Part shown: positions 23,395-33,468 of the stretch, in pieces
Layout of the letters: every line of letters starts with the position of its first letter
Numbering within the stretch: position 1 is the first letter of the stretch
Position numbers and translations under genes: made by a program
Notes under the pieces: model-generated
The model's database searches: none
What the model was told of the DNA's origin: nothing
What the model saw: the letters and a program-made list of their open reading frames with translations, nothing else
DNA from: Sipunculus nudus
Taxonomy: Eukaryota > Annelida > Sipuncula > Golfingiida > Sipunculidae
Direction of reading: 5' to 3'
Assembly: GCA_026874595.1 (NCBI GenBank)
Contig: CM049322.1
Span: forward strand, 34,963,840-35,027,839
DNA: 64,000 nt

Positions 23395-24730
23395 TTTACA
23401 GGTGCCCTTTTTAGCTCAGCTGACTATAAGTCATCTGAGCTTTAGCAATCACTCTTTGTCCGTCGTCCGTCCGTCTGTCTGTCTGTCCGTCTGACTGTCT
23501 GTCCGTCCGTCCGTCCGTTAACCAGGCACAAATAGTAACCGCTGGATCTGGAATCTTCTAACTTTACATCCAGAGAGATGAAAAATCTCCTTGGAAACCT
23601 GGAATTAGGTCTCTGTTACCCATATTCTTCAAGCTATGGGGCTCTGAAGTACCCCCCAGAATAATGAAAAATTTGATACAAAAGCTTAAGTATCTTAACA
23701 ACTAATGCATTGACAACCATGATTCTTTGCATGGATATTTGTCATGGAATGTTTCATTAGTTTCTGCAGACTGATGGCGCCATCTGTGTTTTTTTTTTTT
23801 TTTTTTTTACTATTTTTTTTCTCTGTTTTTGAGCCAAAGCAGGGCACAAATCATAACCATTGGACCTGAAATCTTCTTACTTTAAATCCAGGAAGGTCCA
23901 TGAGAAGTCTCCTTGGAAACGTAAAATTAGGTCTCTGTTACCCATATTTTTAGCTATGGTGCTTTTAAGCACCCCTCAGTATGATTTTATACCAAAGTAA
24001 TTTAATACCAAACATTTAATACCAAAGTAGGGCACAAATCATAACCATTTGGCCCAGAAACTTCTTACTTGACATCCTGAGAGTTCCTCAAAAGTTCTCC
24101 CCAGAAACTGAAATTCGGTCACTGTGACTTATATTCCCAGAGTTTTGGGTATGTTTTACCATCCCAGAAATAATGCAAAATAAACACAAATTTCCAGATT
24201 ACTCAGGAAAGGCTGGACATTATCTTAATTAGTTGCCTGTGCAAGGACATATTGTCAACATGTCAGTCGGCTGAGCGTCATGACCCATGGGTCACTTGTT
24301 ATTGTGTGACACGTTCGTAACTCGTGTTGTAGCGCCCATGTCTAGCCGCGTATTGCATTCTCCGTACTGGGTGAACTCTGGTTCTCATGATAGCTTGGGG
24401 CTTTCTCGCCTGGCCGAGCCTGGGCGAGCTCACGTGTGAACCCTAATATGTTGAGACACAGCGATGTTTTTTCTAGTTGATTCCTGTAACACGTGTTTAC
24501 TGTGTGTTGTGTTGGATTCTTTAGACTGTTCGAGAAGTGGAAAATTCTCGGCTTGGGATGAGAAGTTATAAATAGGGGGCTGTGTTTTAAACCGAGAGAG
24601 AGAAGAGAAGATTCCAGCGGGCACAGACTTGTTCATATCAGTTTGTGGGACCTGTCCGATTATCCAGTAATTTCAGGGATTTTACTATTACTAACTCTAT
24701 GCAATTTAATTCTGCCTGCCTCAAGTTTAG
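23395..24730 (+). repeat. 5' LTR, interrupted and 3'-truncated
   Basis: Starts TTTACAGGTGCCC (the solo LTR has TGTTACAGGTGC, so one base is lost). It is interrupted at 23414-24298 and resumes with 'attgtgtgacacg'. It carries a TATA-like TATAAATA at 24567-24574, as in the 3' LTR at 31810-31817. LTR similarity stops at 'ctcaagttta' (24730) and jumps straight into gag sequence, so the LTR end, primer-binding site and gag start are deleted. Confidence 0.9.
23414..24298 (+). mobile_element. 885-bp TTA-flanked non-autonomous element in the 5' LTR
   Basis: Begins GCTCAGCTGACTATAAGTCA and ends 'atgacccatgggtcacttg'. Flanked by TTA (23411-23413 and 24299-24301); removing it and one TTA restores the LTR sequence. 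Inside are a GTCC/GTCT run (23457-23520), a T-run (about 23790-23809), and three related stretches on 'gggcacaaatcataacca' (23843, 24031; diverged at 23525). No coding frame. From memory, similar elements with GTCCGTCC blocks are widespread in molluscs; class uncertain. Confidence 0.85.
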
Positions 24731-25437
24731 CGCAGTCACCCAGTTTTAGTAGTCCTGATAGTTTAGCAAAGTCCATTGCTACACCTCAGCCAACGTCCAC
24801 TGAGTCCAAGTCCAACAAAGACCTGTCATTCTCAAAGAAAATCTGTAATTACTGCAAAAAGGAAGGTCATCTAATATCTGACTGCTGGAAACTTGCGAAT
24901 AAACCAAATAGCAAACCTTCTGGTTTTGTTTCAAAATCTATGCATAGCATAGTACAAGAGCCAGGCTCTTTTCATGTAAATAAGTGGTACAACTCCTTTA
25001 TTGACTCTGGTAAAGAGTTTGATGCTACGGAGGCCCAAGTGCCGTCTGAATCCAAAGAAGAATCCGTAGCTTGCGGGGTAAAAAACCTCAGTTGATTCCT
25101 GCGAGGAATTTAATAAGGCTAGGTCCTTTCAAGACTTCTGCGAGGAGTATTCTCTGGATAAGGCTATATCCTTTTATAACTCTTGCGAGAGTATTTCAAA
25201 TGAGGCCAGGTCCTCTTATAACGAACAGAAGTTTGTTTCTGCTGAGGAAAATTCCTCTGTTGACTCCCATGAGGAGTTTGATGATAAAAAGGATTAGAGA
25301 TTCCTTAAATGACTCTCAGAAAGAGTTTATGACTGACACTGTCAATGTCAGATCTTTGTTTGATGAAGCTGAGGAAGTAGGTTCCTCTCTTAACTCTGTA
25401 ATGGAGTTATTTGAGCCATTCATACATGATGTCTTTG
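24643..25437 (+). pseudogene. Gag C-terminal fragment with CCHC zinc knuckle
   Basis: The first 29 codons of the open frame (24643-24729) are LTR sequence read through the deletion junction; true gag begins about 24731. The knuckle CNYCKKEGHLISDC (24844-24885) fits C-X2-C-X4-H-X4-C and binds the element RNA in related elements. After it comes an acidic, repetitive spacer with motifs such as 'IDSGKEFD', 'VDSCEEF', 'FCEEYSLDKA', 'VDSHEEFDD' and 'NDSQKEF', broken by a frame change near 25080 and a stop near 25296. It ends 'LFEPFIHD', where the 801-bp insertion interrupts the link to protease. The capsid part is missing. Confidence 0.85.
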
Positions 25438-26238
25438 GGCAACAGGACAACTACAATTACCCCCATGGTAATTAAAGTACACGTTATACATTTAAATATA
25501 TTCTGTGTTGCTAATGAGTAGCACAGAATGCCAAAGAAATAAATAAAATTAATTGCAAACAAAAAATATAAGAAAATCACTTTAGTTTATAATATCATGC
25601 TATTACTTATTATGATATTACTTATAGAGACTTGTAAGAATGGATCAGAATGAATGGTATTTCCTATTCGTATGGAATTAAATTGTAAGCTTGCGGGTGG
25701 TTATATGGACCATATGTTTACAAAGCTTTTGTTTGACAACTTGCCAATGTAAAGCATATTTCATATAATGGACTTTTTTCCATATATTTATAATTTTTTT
25801 TTACAATACACAATACAATCATCTGAGAGGCATTGCCTAGAACTAATATACAGCTACTGAAAACTTGAAGTAATTTTTTTTTTCTATTTTTACAATACAC
25901 ATGATGTATGTACCTGCCCTTGGTTTGAAATATATTATCACCGGTATTTGTTTTACTTACAATTGGAAACTTTTAATTTTAGTTTGTACCAATGTGTACT
26001 TTATAAGTCTTGTTATACCATGGGGGTAGTTGTCCAGGGAGTAGTTGTCCGGGGGGTAATCGTACCGGGGAGTAATTGTCTTGCGGGTAGTTGTCTGGGG
26101 GGTAGTTGTCCAAGGGGGTAATTGTCCTGGGGGTTATTGTCCGGGGGGTAATTGTCTGGGGTGTAATTGTCCAGGGGGTAATTGTCGGGGGGTAATTGTC
26201 CGGGGGGTAATTGTCTGGGGGGTAGTTGTCCTAGAGCC
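25438..26238. mobile_element. 801-bp TIR element with terminal minisatellite, 9-bp target duplication
   Basis: Left end GGCAACAGGACAACTAC; the reverse complement of the right end is GGCTCTAGGACAACTAC (14 of 17 match). Flanks are ATGTCTTTG (25429-25437) and ATGGCTTTG (26239-26247), a 9-bp duplication with one mismatch. Joining the retrotransposon across it restores an unbroken reading of 'FIHDGFVSLSSDF' into the protease. Nine-base duplications suggest a Mutator-like family; no transposase is encoded. Confidence 0.8.
26024..26232 (+). repeat. 15-bp minisatellite (GGGGGGTAATTGTCC type), about 14 units
   Basis: Imperfect head-to-tail units of 13-15 bp with TAATT/TAGTT and GTCC/GTCT alternation and variable G-run length. 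It fills the right end of the 801-bp TIR element; the left end has only one related motif (acaactacaattaccccc). Confidence 0.95.
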
Positions 26239-26852
26239 ATGGCTTTGTATCACTTTCAAGTGATTTTTCAGATTTTACCCCTATTAGAATTTTGAGGGAC
26301 ACTGGTACAGGCCAAAACTCTCATATTAGCAAACACTTAGCCATTTTCTAATAGGTCTTTTACTGGTGCACATGCATTTGTTAATGGTGTGTTTTCAGAC
26401 AAGCACACTTCAGTTCCGCTTCACAGTATACATTTAAAGTCAGATTTGATTTCTGGGAATATTACTGTGGGCATAAGAACTGCTTTACCCTTTAAGGGAA
26501 TTCAGTTGCTACTAGGCAATGATGTTGCGGGTGACAAAGTACAGCCTGTACCAATAGTGACAGAAAAGCCGTCACTTGATCAGGACACTGATCCGGAAAG
26601 TCAGGAATTTCCAGGTTTGTATCCTTCATGTGCTGTAACTAGATCTATGATCAAGAAAAACACACATGAGGATAATGGTCTAGATAATAACACTCTGGGA
26701 GTCACTAGTGACTCATCTAACGACTCGCCTGTACAGGATGCAGCATTCTCAAGGTCAGAACTTATCGCGGAACAGCATAGGTACCCTGATATTTCATGTT
26801 TGTTTCCCAGGGCAGTTTCTAAAGATAAACTGTCACAGAACCCAGTTTGTTT
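26239..26852 (+). pseudogene. Retroviral-type aspartic protease of the LTR element
   Basis: The catalytic box reads ILRDTGTG (DTG at 26298-26306). A one-base insertion shortly after it and a TAG then force a frame change; the downstream part (to 26852) has 'FKGIQLLLGNDVAGDKV' (about 26485-26540), the conserved helix region of Ty3/gypsy proteases. The linker 'ELIAEQHRYPDISCLF' (about 26760-26805) is the usual lead-in to the integrase zinc domain, showing that integrase follows protease directly. Interrupted by a LINE fragment after 'NPVC'. Confidence 0.85.
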
Positions 26853-27302
26853 AATAAAAAAAGTAATAATAATTTATTTTGTAAAGCGTAAAATCCACAG
26901 TGTTGTGCTCTAAAACGCTATTGCAAGCAAGCATTTGCATAAAAATGACCATGATAAATAATATTCATTAAATAAAAATTAAGTAAAAACATTTAAATAT
27001 TAATTAGGCTAGATAAAACATGCACATAATCCATTAATATACATTACCTATTTTACTAAACCAATAAACGACATTAAATCTATAAAAGTGTAGATAAAAT
27101 TACGGTATAGAATTGAAAATCTGCACATATGCAAAATCACAGCTAATCGAAATATTGCACAAATAAGTATGTCTTAAGCATTTTTTTAAAAGCAGTTAGG
27201 CTCTCAGCTTTTCTTAATTCTAAAGGAAATGAATTCCACAAAGTGGGACCTGCCACACAAAATGCTCTTTGAGCAACCATGGAAGACTTTGTATGTGGAA
27301 CA
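26853..27302 (-). mobile_element. 5'-truncated LINE 3' end (CR1/L2-type) inserted in pol
   Basis: On the minus strand the frame ending at TAG 27143-27145 reads 'FCVAGPTLWNSFPLELRKAE' and on through 'SLTAFKKMLKTYLF', the C-terminal signature of CR1/L2/Daphne-like ORF2 proteins. The remainder to 26853 is 3' UTR ending in an AATAATTATT-type A/T-rich tail. Host pol resumes at 'VMRKWRPPDVCAAD' just to the right. Only the last part of the LINE was copied, typical of target-primed insertion. Confidence 0.8.
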
Positions 27303-28553
27303 TGTTTCTATGTTAAAAACGTAATGCGTAAATGGCGACCACCTGATGTATGTGCTGCTGATCAGTAGGCCATCAAACATCAAATAGTAATGCCCAAAAG
27401 CCTTTGCAATGAAATTCTAAGCATGGCACATGAGGCTCCTTTGTCTGGCCATTTAGGTATAAATAAAACTTATCAGAAAGTTAGTACACACTTCTATTGG
27501 CCTCACCTCAGGAAAGATGTTGTACAATATTGTAAATCATGCCATACATGCCAGATGCTAGGCAAGCCCAATCAGAATCCTCCTAAGGCCCCACTTAGGT
27601 CTATTCCTGCTTTCGAGGAACCATTCAGTGGGATTATTGTTGATTCTGTTGGACCACTGCCCAAAACAAAATCTGGACATGAATATTTGCTGACAATTAT
27701 ATGCACATCTACCAGGTTCCCTGTGGCAATACCATTGCACATAATTAATGCCAAAAGTGTTGTCAAAGCTCTGACCAAGTTTTTTACAATTTTTGAAATA
27801 CCAAAATCCGTCCAGTCTGACCAAGGGTCTAATTTTATGTCTGGCTTATTCAAACAAGTTATGCTTAAGCTAGGTATAAAACAGTACAGCTCTTCGCCAT
27901 ACCATCCTGAAAGTCAGGGCGCCCACGAGCGTTTTCACCAGACATTAAAAAACATGATCAGGACCTATTGCTATGACACACAGAAAGACTTGGATGAAGG
28001 AATCCACCTATTGCTGTTTGCTGTCAGAGAACCTTTCAAGAGTCCTTGGGTTTCAGTCCCTTTGAACTATTTTTCGGATATGGACCGCGAACTGAACTTC
28101 CATTGAAACTACTTAAAGAAAAACCCTTGTGTGAAAATCCTGATTCTCTTAGTTTACTGCAGTATGTCTCAGACTTAAGCACTAAACTACACAATGCTTG
28201 TGAGATTGCACAATCAAATCTAATATCTGCACAAAGTAAAATGAAAACAAAGTATGACAAGCACAGTGTAAGAAGAACGTTTTGAGCCTGGTGAAAAGGT
28301 CCTTGCGTTACTTCCCATCCTGGCAGACCTCTGCAAGCTAGGTATTTTGGTCCTTACATTGTTGACAAGAAAGTCAGTGATTTAAATTACACACTGTTGA
28401 CACCAGATAGGCGTAAGAAGAAACACCTGTGCCATGTTAACATGTTGAAACCATATTGTGACAGAAATAGCACATCAGATGTTGTACATAATGTTACTGC
28501 TGTAAATTGTGTAAACACTGACCCTGACCCAGTTAAAGTAGATACTTTTTTGT
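27303..28553 (+). pseudogene. Ty3/gypsy integrase (zinc, DDE, GPY/F), located before RT
   Basis: After 'VMRKWRPPDV' and an in-frame TAG (27366), the frame at 27390-28106 holds the H2C2 zinc domain (H14, H21, C51, C54 of that frame) and the catalytic D85, D144 and E180 (D,D-35-E). A one-base change near 28040 moves the frame to 28046-28285 ('GFSPFELFFGYGPRTELPLK'), and another near 28280 moves it again. The GPY/F-type module is 'ARYFGPYIVDKK' (about 28335-28370) with 'HLCHVNMLKPY' following. A stop at 28552-28554 follows a T-run; dropping one T makes the text run straight into RT. Would insert the cDNA in an intact element. Confidence 0.92.
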
Positions 28554-29325
28554 AAGTATGATGTACACATTCAGTGTGGTACAGTACCATTAAAAAACTC
28601 AGATGTGCTTAACAACCTGGATGCCAAACTGTCATACCTTACCGCACAACAACGACAAGACCTCAAGAACCTGCTGCGGAATTATGAACATTTGTTAAGT
28701 GACATTCCAACTCGAACTAACATGTTGTGCCATGACGTAGATGTTGGCGAGGCAAGGGCAGTCAAGCAGCATCCATATAGACAGAATCAAGAAAAGCAAA
28801 AGTATCTACAGGATGAGATTGAATATTTGCTGGACAATGATTTTATTGAACCTTGAACCTAGGTTTTTGAGCCAAAACCTGATGGAAGTTACTGTGCACA
28901 GATTATCGGAAACTGAACTCTGTCATCAAGACTAACACGTTCCCGATTCCGAGGATCGATGATTGTATTGATGGAGTTGGTAGCTCCAGATATGTCTCCA
29001 AGTGTGACTTGCTAAAAGGATTCTGGCAAGTTCCGCTGACAGAACAAGCGAAAGAAGTGTCCGCATTTGTGAGGCCGCAAGGACTGTACCAGTATAAAGT
29101 TATGCCGTTTGGCATGAAGAACTCTCCAGCGACGTTCCAGCGCCTCATCCATACGGTTGTCAAGGACATTCAGGGCGGCGACGCATACATTGATGACCTT
29201 ATCGTGTACAGCGACACCTGGGAGAAACATTTGCAAAATCTTCGCGACCTCTTCGAAAGACTTAGGGAAGCACGTCTGACCATCAACTTAGTAAAAAAGA
29301 GTTTTGTCACGCACAAGTAACATAT
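28554..29325 (+). pseudogene. Ty3/gypsy reverse transcriptase
   Basis: The linker 'KYDVHIQCG' then 'VLNNLDAKLSYL' and 'HDVDVGEARAVKQHPYR' (28605-28790) lead to 'YLLDNDFIEP' and a TGA (28854). A short deletion and frame changes damage motifs 1-2 ('KPDGSYC', 'DYRKLNSV'-like, 28870-28930). From 29009 the frame is clean: 'LKGFWQVPLTEQAKE', 'LYQYKVMPFGMKNSPATFQR', and the catalytic YIDD at 29186-29197. It ends at a TAA (29318-29320) from another frame change. Part of the same polyprotein as the integrase, placed downstream of it. Confidence 0.93.
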
Positions 29326-29975
29326 TTGGGTCATATTGTATGGCAGGGTCAAATAAAACCTGTTGATGCTAAGATAAGTGCTATTTCTGCCTTTCCTAGA
29401 CCAGAAAACAAAAAGCAAATAATGCGTTTTCTTGGTATGGTTGGATATTACAGGAAGTTTTGTCCAAATTTTTCTGCTGTAGCTGAACCTTTGACTAATA
29501 TGTTAAAAAAGAAACAAAAGTTTGTATGGAATGTTCCGTGTGAAAATGCATTTCAGAATTTGAAAGCAATTCTGCAAAGTTTACCAGTTTTAGCAGCTAC
29601 AGACTTTTCTGTCCCTTTTAAGTTAGCTGTAGATGCTAGTGATACTGCTGTTGGTGCTGTGTTGTAACAAGAAGGCAATGATGGCATAGATCATCCAATT
29701 TGTTATTTCTCAAGAAAGTTTAATGCAAACCAGAAAAACTACTCAACTATTGAAAAGGAATGTTTGGCTTTGATTTTGGCATTGCAACATTTTGAAGTTT
29801 ATGTTACTTCATCAGTCAGGCCTATCATTGTCTTCAGTGATCACAATCCCCTCACGTTCATGAACAAGCTGAAGTGTAAAAATCAGAGATTGTTGATATG
29901 GAGTTTGTTCTTACAGGATTACAACCTTGAAATCAAATATATTAAAGGGAAGGACAATGTACTTGCTGATTGATT
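29318..29975 (+). pseudogene. Ty3/gypsy RNase H domain
   Basis: Starts in the RT connection ('YLGHIVWQGQIKPVDAK', 'RFLGMVGYYRKFCPNFS') and passes into RNase H: catalytic Asp in 'LAVDASDTAVGAVL' (about 29625-29665), a stop at 29665-29667, Glu in 'STIEKECLALILALQHFE' (about 29746-29800) and Asp in 'VFSDHNPL' (about 29830-29853). Ends 'YIKGKDNVLAD' then stop where the family has the final 'LSR'. It degrades the RNA strand during cDNA synthesis in intact elements. Confidence 0.92.
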
Positions 29976-30078
29976 ATCGAGATGTTTATGAAATGTTGTG
30001 GGCAGGATGTTTATGTGATGTTGTAAATAAGATGATTTTTGAGATGTTGTAAAAATTTAGTGATTGTGATCGCAAAAA

Positions 30079-30105
30079 GAAAGTTTCCGAGAAAACTTTC
30101 TTCTT
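30079..30105. other. Stem-loop upstream of the polypurine tract
   Basis: GAAAGTTT and AAACTTTC are inverted around 'ccgaga', about 10 bases before the polypurine tract. Possibly part of the 3' end structure of the element RNA; inference. Confidence 0.5.
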
Positions 30106-30111
30106 TCTTAC

Positions 30112-30122
30112 AGGAGGGGGAG
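30112..30122 (+). promoter_or_regulatory. Polypurine tract of the LTR element
   Basis: AGGAGGGGGAG abuts the 3' LTR start TGTTACAGG at 30123, the standard position for priming plus-strand DNA synthesis. Confidence 0.9.
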
Positions 30123-32331
30123 TGTTACAGGTGCCCTTTTTATTGTGTTACACGGGCTTAACTTAATAACCTTAAAAGGTATACCGCTTATGTGGTTCGA
30201 AAACTACCTGTCTAATCGTAAGCAAGTGGTTTATTCTAATGGATTGCTTTCAGAACCACGCACCTTGGACATAGGTACCCCACAGGGCACTGTCCTTGGA
30301 CCTATATTTTTCCTTTTTTATTTAAATGATCTTCCAATGTTCCTCAGTGAGAAATGCGTCATTTATGCTGATGATATTTCAATTTATTCTTCAGCGAATT
30401 CAGCCGCTAAAGCTATAGAGTCATTACAAGTAAATCTCGGAATTGCACTTAAATGGTTTAGAGAGAATCGACTGAGTATAAATCCCCAAAAATCATCATT
30501 CATATTATTTGGCCCTAAGTCTAAAACCAATGGAAATCAACTTAACATTTCCATGGATAACATTACAGTGATGCCGGTTGAACACACAAAGCTTTTAGGT
30601 GTTATCATCGACGCTGGTCTTACATGGAAAAAACATACAACTGGTGTGCGACAAAATAGTATCAAAACTAGGTCTCCTTTTCAGATAAAGTAAAACCTTA
30701 GATATCTTTAGTTTAAACACACTTTACAATGCCTTAATTCAGAGTCACATTGATTATTGTATATCTGTCTGGGATAATTCCTCCAAAACGTATTTATTAT
30801 AACTCCAAAAACTTCAAAATAGAGCTGCTAGAATCGTTACTAAAACTTATGATACCAATATATCCTCTACATCATTGATTGCAACATTGGGTTGGATGAA
30901 TGTTAAACAGAGATACCAATTTTTTGTTTCTTTAATGGTCTTTAAATGTTTGTCTGGTAATGCCCCTCCCTCTCTTACGCATACGTTCAACCGTGTTAAT
31001 AGTGCATATAATACTCGTTTTTCTCAGGGCATCAATTTATCATTACCTAAACCAAACAGAAAATCCTTCAAAGCAAATCTTGCATATGCTGGTCCCATCC
31101 ACTGGAATTCTTTACCTGTAAGTGTCAAATCTGCAACCAGTCTCTACCAGTTTAAATCATTGTACAAGCAATTTATGCCATATAATTTTTCATAGCTTGT
31201 TCACGGGTGCCTTTTCGTCTTTGTATTCATCACCTATATTACTGTGTCATTATGTAATATATTTATTGTGAAATCACGATCTTACATGTTTTAATTTTTA
31301 GTTAGGCCTCTTATTTAAATGTATTTACTCAATATTCGTGTATATCATTTAAGAATTTTTTTTCTGTGATCATTTTAAACCATGTATGTATAACTGTTTT
31401 TATGTATGCATGTATTTTAGTTTCAGTTCTTTCATATTTGCTTTTTTAACTGTGTACTCATCGATATCATCTTGACCAGGACCCTATTGAAAAACAGCTT
31501 TTGCTGAATAGGCTATCCTGGTTAAATATGTATTATAAATAAATGAATAAATAAACTCGTGTTGTAGCGCCCGTGTCTGGCCGCGTATTGCATTCTCAGT
31601 TTAATGCGTACTGGTTGAACTCTCGTTGTCATGATAGCTTGGGGCTTTCTCGCCTGGCCGAGCCGGGGTGAGCAGACGTGTGAACCCTAATATGTTGAGA
31701 CACAGCGATGTTTTTCTAGATGATTCCTGTAACGCGTGTTTACTGTGTGTTGTGTTGGATTCTTTAGACTGTTCGAGAAGTGGAAAATTCTCGGCTTGGG
31801 ATGAGAAGTTATAAATAGGGGGCTGTGTTTTAAACCGAGAGAGAGGAGAGAAGATTCCAGCGGGCACAGACTTGTTTACATCAGTTTGTGGGACCTGTCC
31901 GATTATCCAGTGATTTCAGGGATTCTACTATTACTAACTCTATACAATTTAATGCTGCCTGCCTCAAGTTTACTTTCTGGATTGTGACAAGAGCTTTACA
32001 TTTGACTGTTATTCTCCGAGAGTATACATTTAAAAAACTTGTCGCTGTGGCGGTGATGGTATCTAGGTACTGTGCACTGTGTGATTATAATGATTTGATG
32101 TTATACTGTTATTGTACTGTGTAATTGTATTGATTTAGTGTACTGTAATGTTAGGGTTGTTTTAAGAATAAATTATAGTTATTTGTTAACAAAAAAAACA
32201 CTGGCTTCTTTATTCATTCCCCTAGATATTTCACGCTGCCTAGTTTTACAGAATGTGATTTTTTTTTATCTCCATTACAAAATTTGTGTTCATCACGCTT
32301 ACGTGATCTGTTTATATTAGGTTCCGTAACA
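30123..32331 (+). repeat. 3' LTR, split by a nested LINE
   Basis: Opens TGTTACAGGTGCCC, is interrupted from about 30158 to 31553, resumes 'actcgtgttgtagcgcc' and ends 'aggttccgtaaca' at 32331. Contains TATAAATA (31810-31817) and AATAAA (32167-32172) within the stretch also present in the solo LTR at 37679. The rejoined LTR is about 810 bp. Confidence 0.92.
30158..31553 (+). pseudogene. 5'-truncated CR1/L2-like LINE inserted in the 3' LTR
   Basis: The first frame (to 30693) has RT motifs 'WFENYLSNRKQ', 'GTPQGTVLGPIFFLFYLNDLP' (split at 20 residues: GTPQGTVLGPIFFLFYLNDL) and the catalytic YADD at 30364-30375. After a frame change comes 'QSHIDYCISVWDN' and 'LQNRAARIVTK' (about 30735-30845), then 30875-31195 with 'AGPIHWNSLPVSVKSATSL', the C-terminal signature also seen in the fragment at 26853-27302. 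The 3' tail is an AATAAATGAATAAATAA short repeat rather than poly(A). The endonuclease and start of RT are missing through 5' truncation. Left codons before about 30158 are LTR sequence. Confidence 0.9.
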
Positions 32332-32335
32332 ATAT

Positions 32336-32517
32336 TCATCACTAAATTACCCCCATGGATACGCTTGTAAGAAGATACAATTCACAAGTCAAAATTATCT
32401 TGCTTCTGCTGCCTTGAGAACATGGTAGACTATGTGAAAATATATCGGTTTTATTCAGGGACGTAGCAAGGATTAAGTGAGTGAGTGGGCTGAAATATTT
32501 GGCAAAGGCAATAAAAG

Positions 32518-32555
<38 letters not shown>

Positions 32556-33022
32556 TAAGAAAATGTAATCATTATTAGACTAAGTGACATTCCGAAAGGT
32601 CGGGGAATCCTGGATGAGAGCGCTTAGAAGACTGGGGCAGGCATGGTCCCCTGCGCCCCTTTTATATTTAAAATTTGCTCTAAAATTTCAATTAGATGCA
32701 AAACCGACAGGATTTTTTCGTAGATATTATTTGAGAAAATTTATTACAGTCGAGCGAGTATACAATGGAGTAACGTTAGAATCACTAACGAAAATCTCTT
32801 CATTTGAATATAAAAATACAATAAAAAAAATTAGCGCCAAGTTAAACAATCTGCTTTAAGCTGATAATGACAGACTGCATGTCAATAACTCGATTATATC
32901 TTACTTTAATGATTAGATTTCAAATTTTGTTTCAGTAAAAAATAAAATGTCATGTAAAGAATAACAAGCAGCAAGGTAGGCTCGGTTGCGATTTTTGGGA
33001 AGGGTATTTATAAGTCTTCATT
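32336..33022. other. No gene seen; contains (AT)16
   Basis: AT repeat at 32521-32552. The frame at 32584-32859 plus (91 aa) is not recognised; 'ggggcaggcatggtcccctgcgcccc' nearby is a partial palindrome typical of degraded transposons. Confidence 0.4.
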
Positions 33023-33347
33023 TAAGGCCCAAAAAAATAAAAGGTATGGTTCTCAGGCACCGCCCGCGTCAATTTAACCCCCCCCCCCCCCCACCGCATC
33101 AAACATTTTTATTTTGATTTCCAACTCTCAACAAGATAAAATAATACAATTTTGATACGATTTCCTTTTTTCATTAGTGCTATTATCTGTTTAGCAAATA
33201 AACCCCTGTATTTTCATGCTTTTTCCTGATCATATGACATATTTATCGAAACATACAAAAAAAGGTAAAAAAAAAAAAAATACCGCCCGCCCGCACTGAT
33301 TTCTGAAAAAAGTGCCTGAGAACCATACCTTTTTATTTTTTTGCCCT
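33023..33347. mobile_element. MITE with about 37-bp terminal inverted repeats, copy 1
   Basis: Left end contains AAAAGGTATGGTTCTCAGGC and right end its complement GCCTGAGAACCATACCTTTT, extending outward as 'aggcccaaaaaaat' and 'atttttttgccct'. The interior has a C-run and 'catcaaacatttttattttg'. A second copy lies at 38851-39194. No coding capacity. Confidence 0.85.
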
Positions 33348-33434
33348 AATATTAGTTTTTTTTTCAAATAACAGCTTATTTCTCATCGAAAGAAAAAAAA
33401 TAACACACACACATATTTATGTGTATATATATAT

Positions 33435-33468
<34 letters not shown>

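Larger units (their letters stand above)
23391..32335 (+). mobile_element. Dead Gmr1-like Ty3/gypsy LTR retrotransposon with nested insertions
   Basis: Bounded by the 4-bp target duplication ATAT (23391-23394 and 32332-32335). Order on the plus strand: 5' LTR (3' part deleted), gag zinc knuckle, protease, integrase, reverse transcriptase, RNase H, polypurine tract, 3' LTR. Integrase lies upstream of RT, the copia-like order known from the Gmr1 group within Ty3/gypsy. No piece retains a full frame; stops and indels occur in every domain. The two LTRs differ by scattered substitutions and a 9-base gap, so insertion was not very recent. About 3.5 kb of the 8.9 kb is later insertions. Confidence 0.92.

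Noticed and set aside
27558-27853. Minus frames over the integrase, and 28903-29418 over RT
   Set aside because: Shadows of the retrotransposon pol on the opposite strand.
24844-29975. Pol order produced by rearrangement of a normal gypsy element
   Set aside because: The reading runs through protease-integrase and integrase-RT linkers apart from single-base changes and one identified LINE insert, so the order is original.
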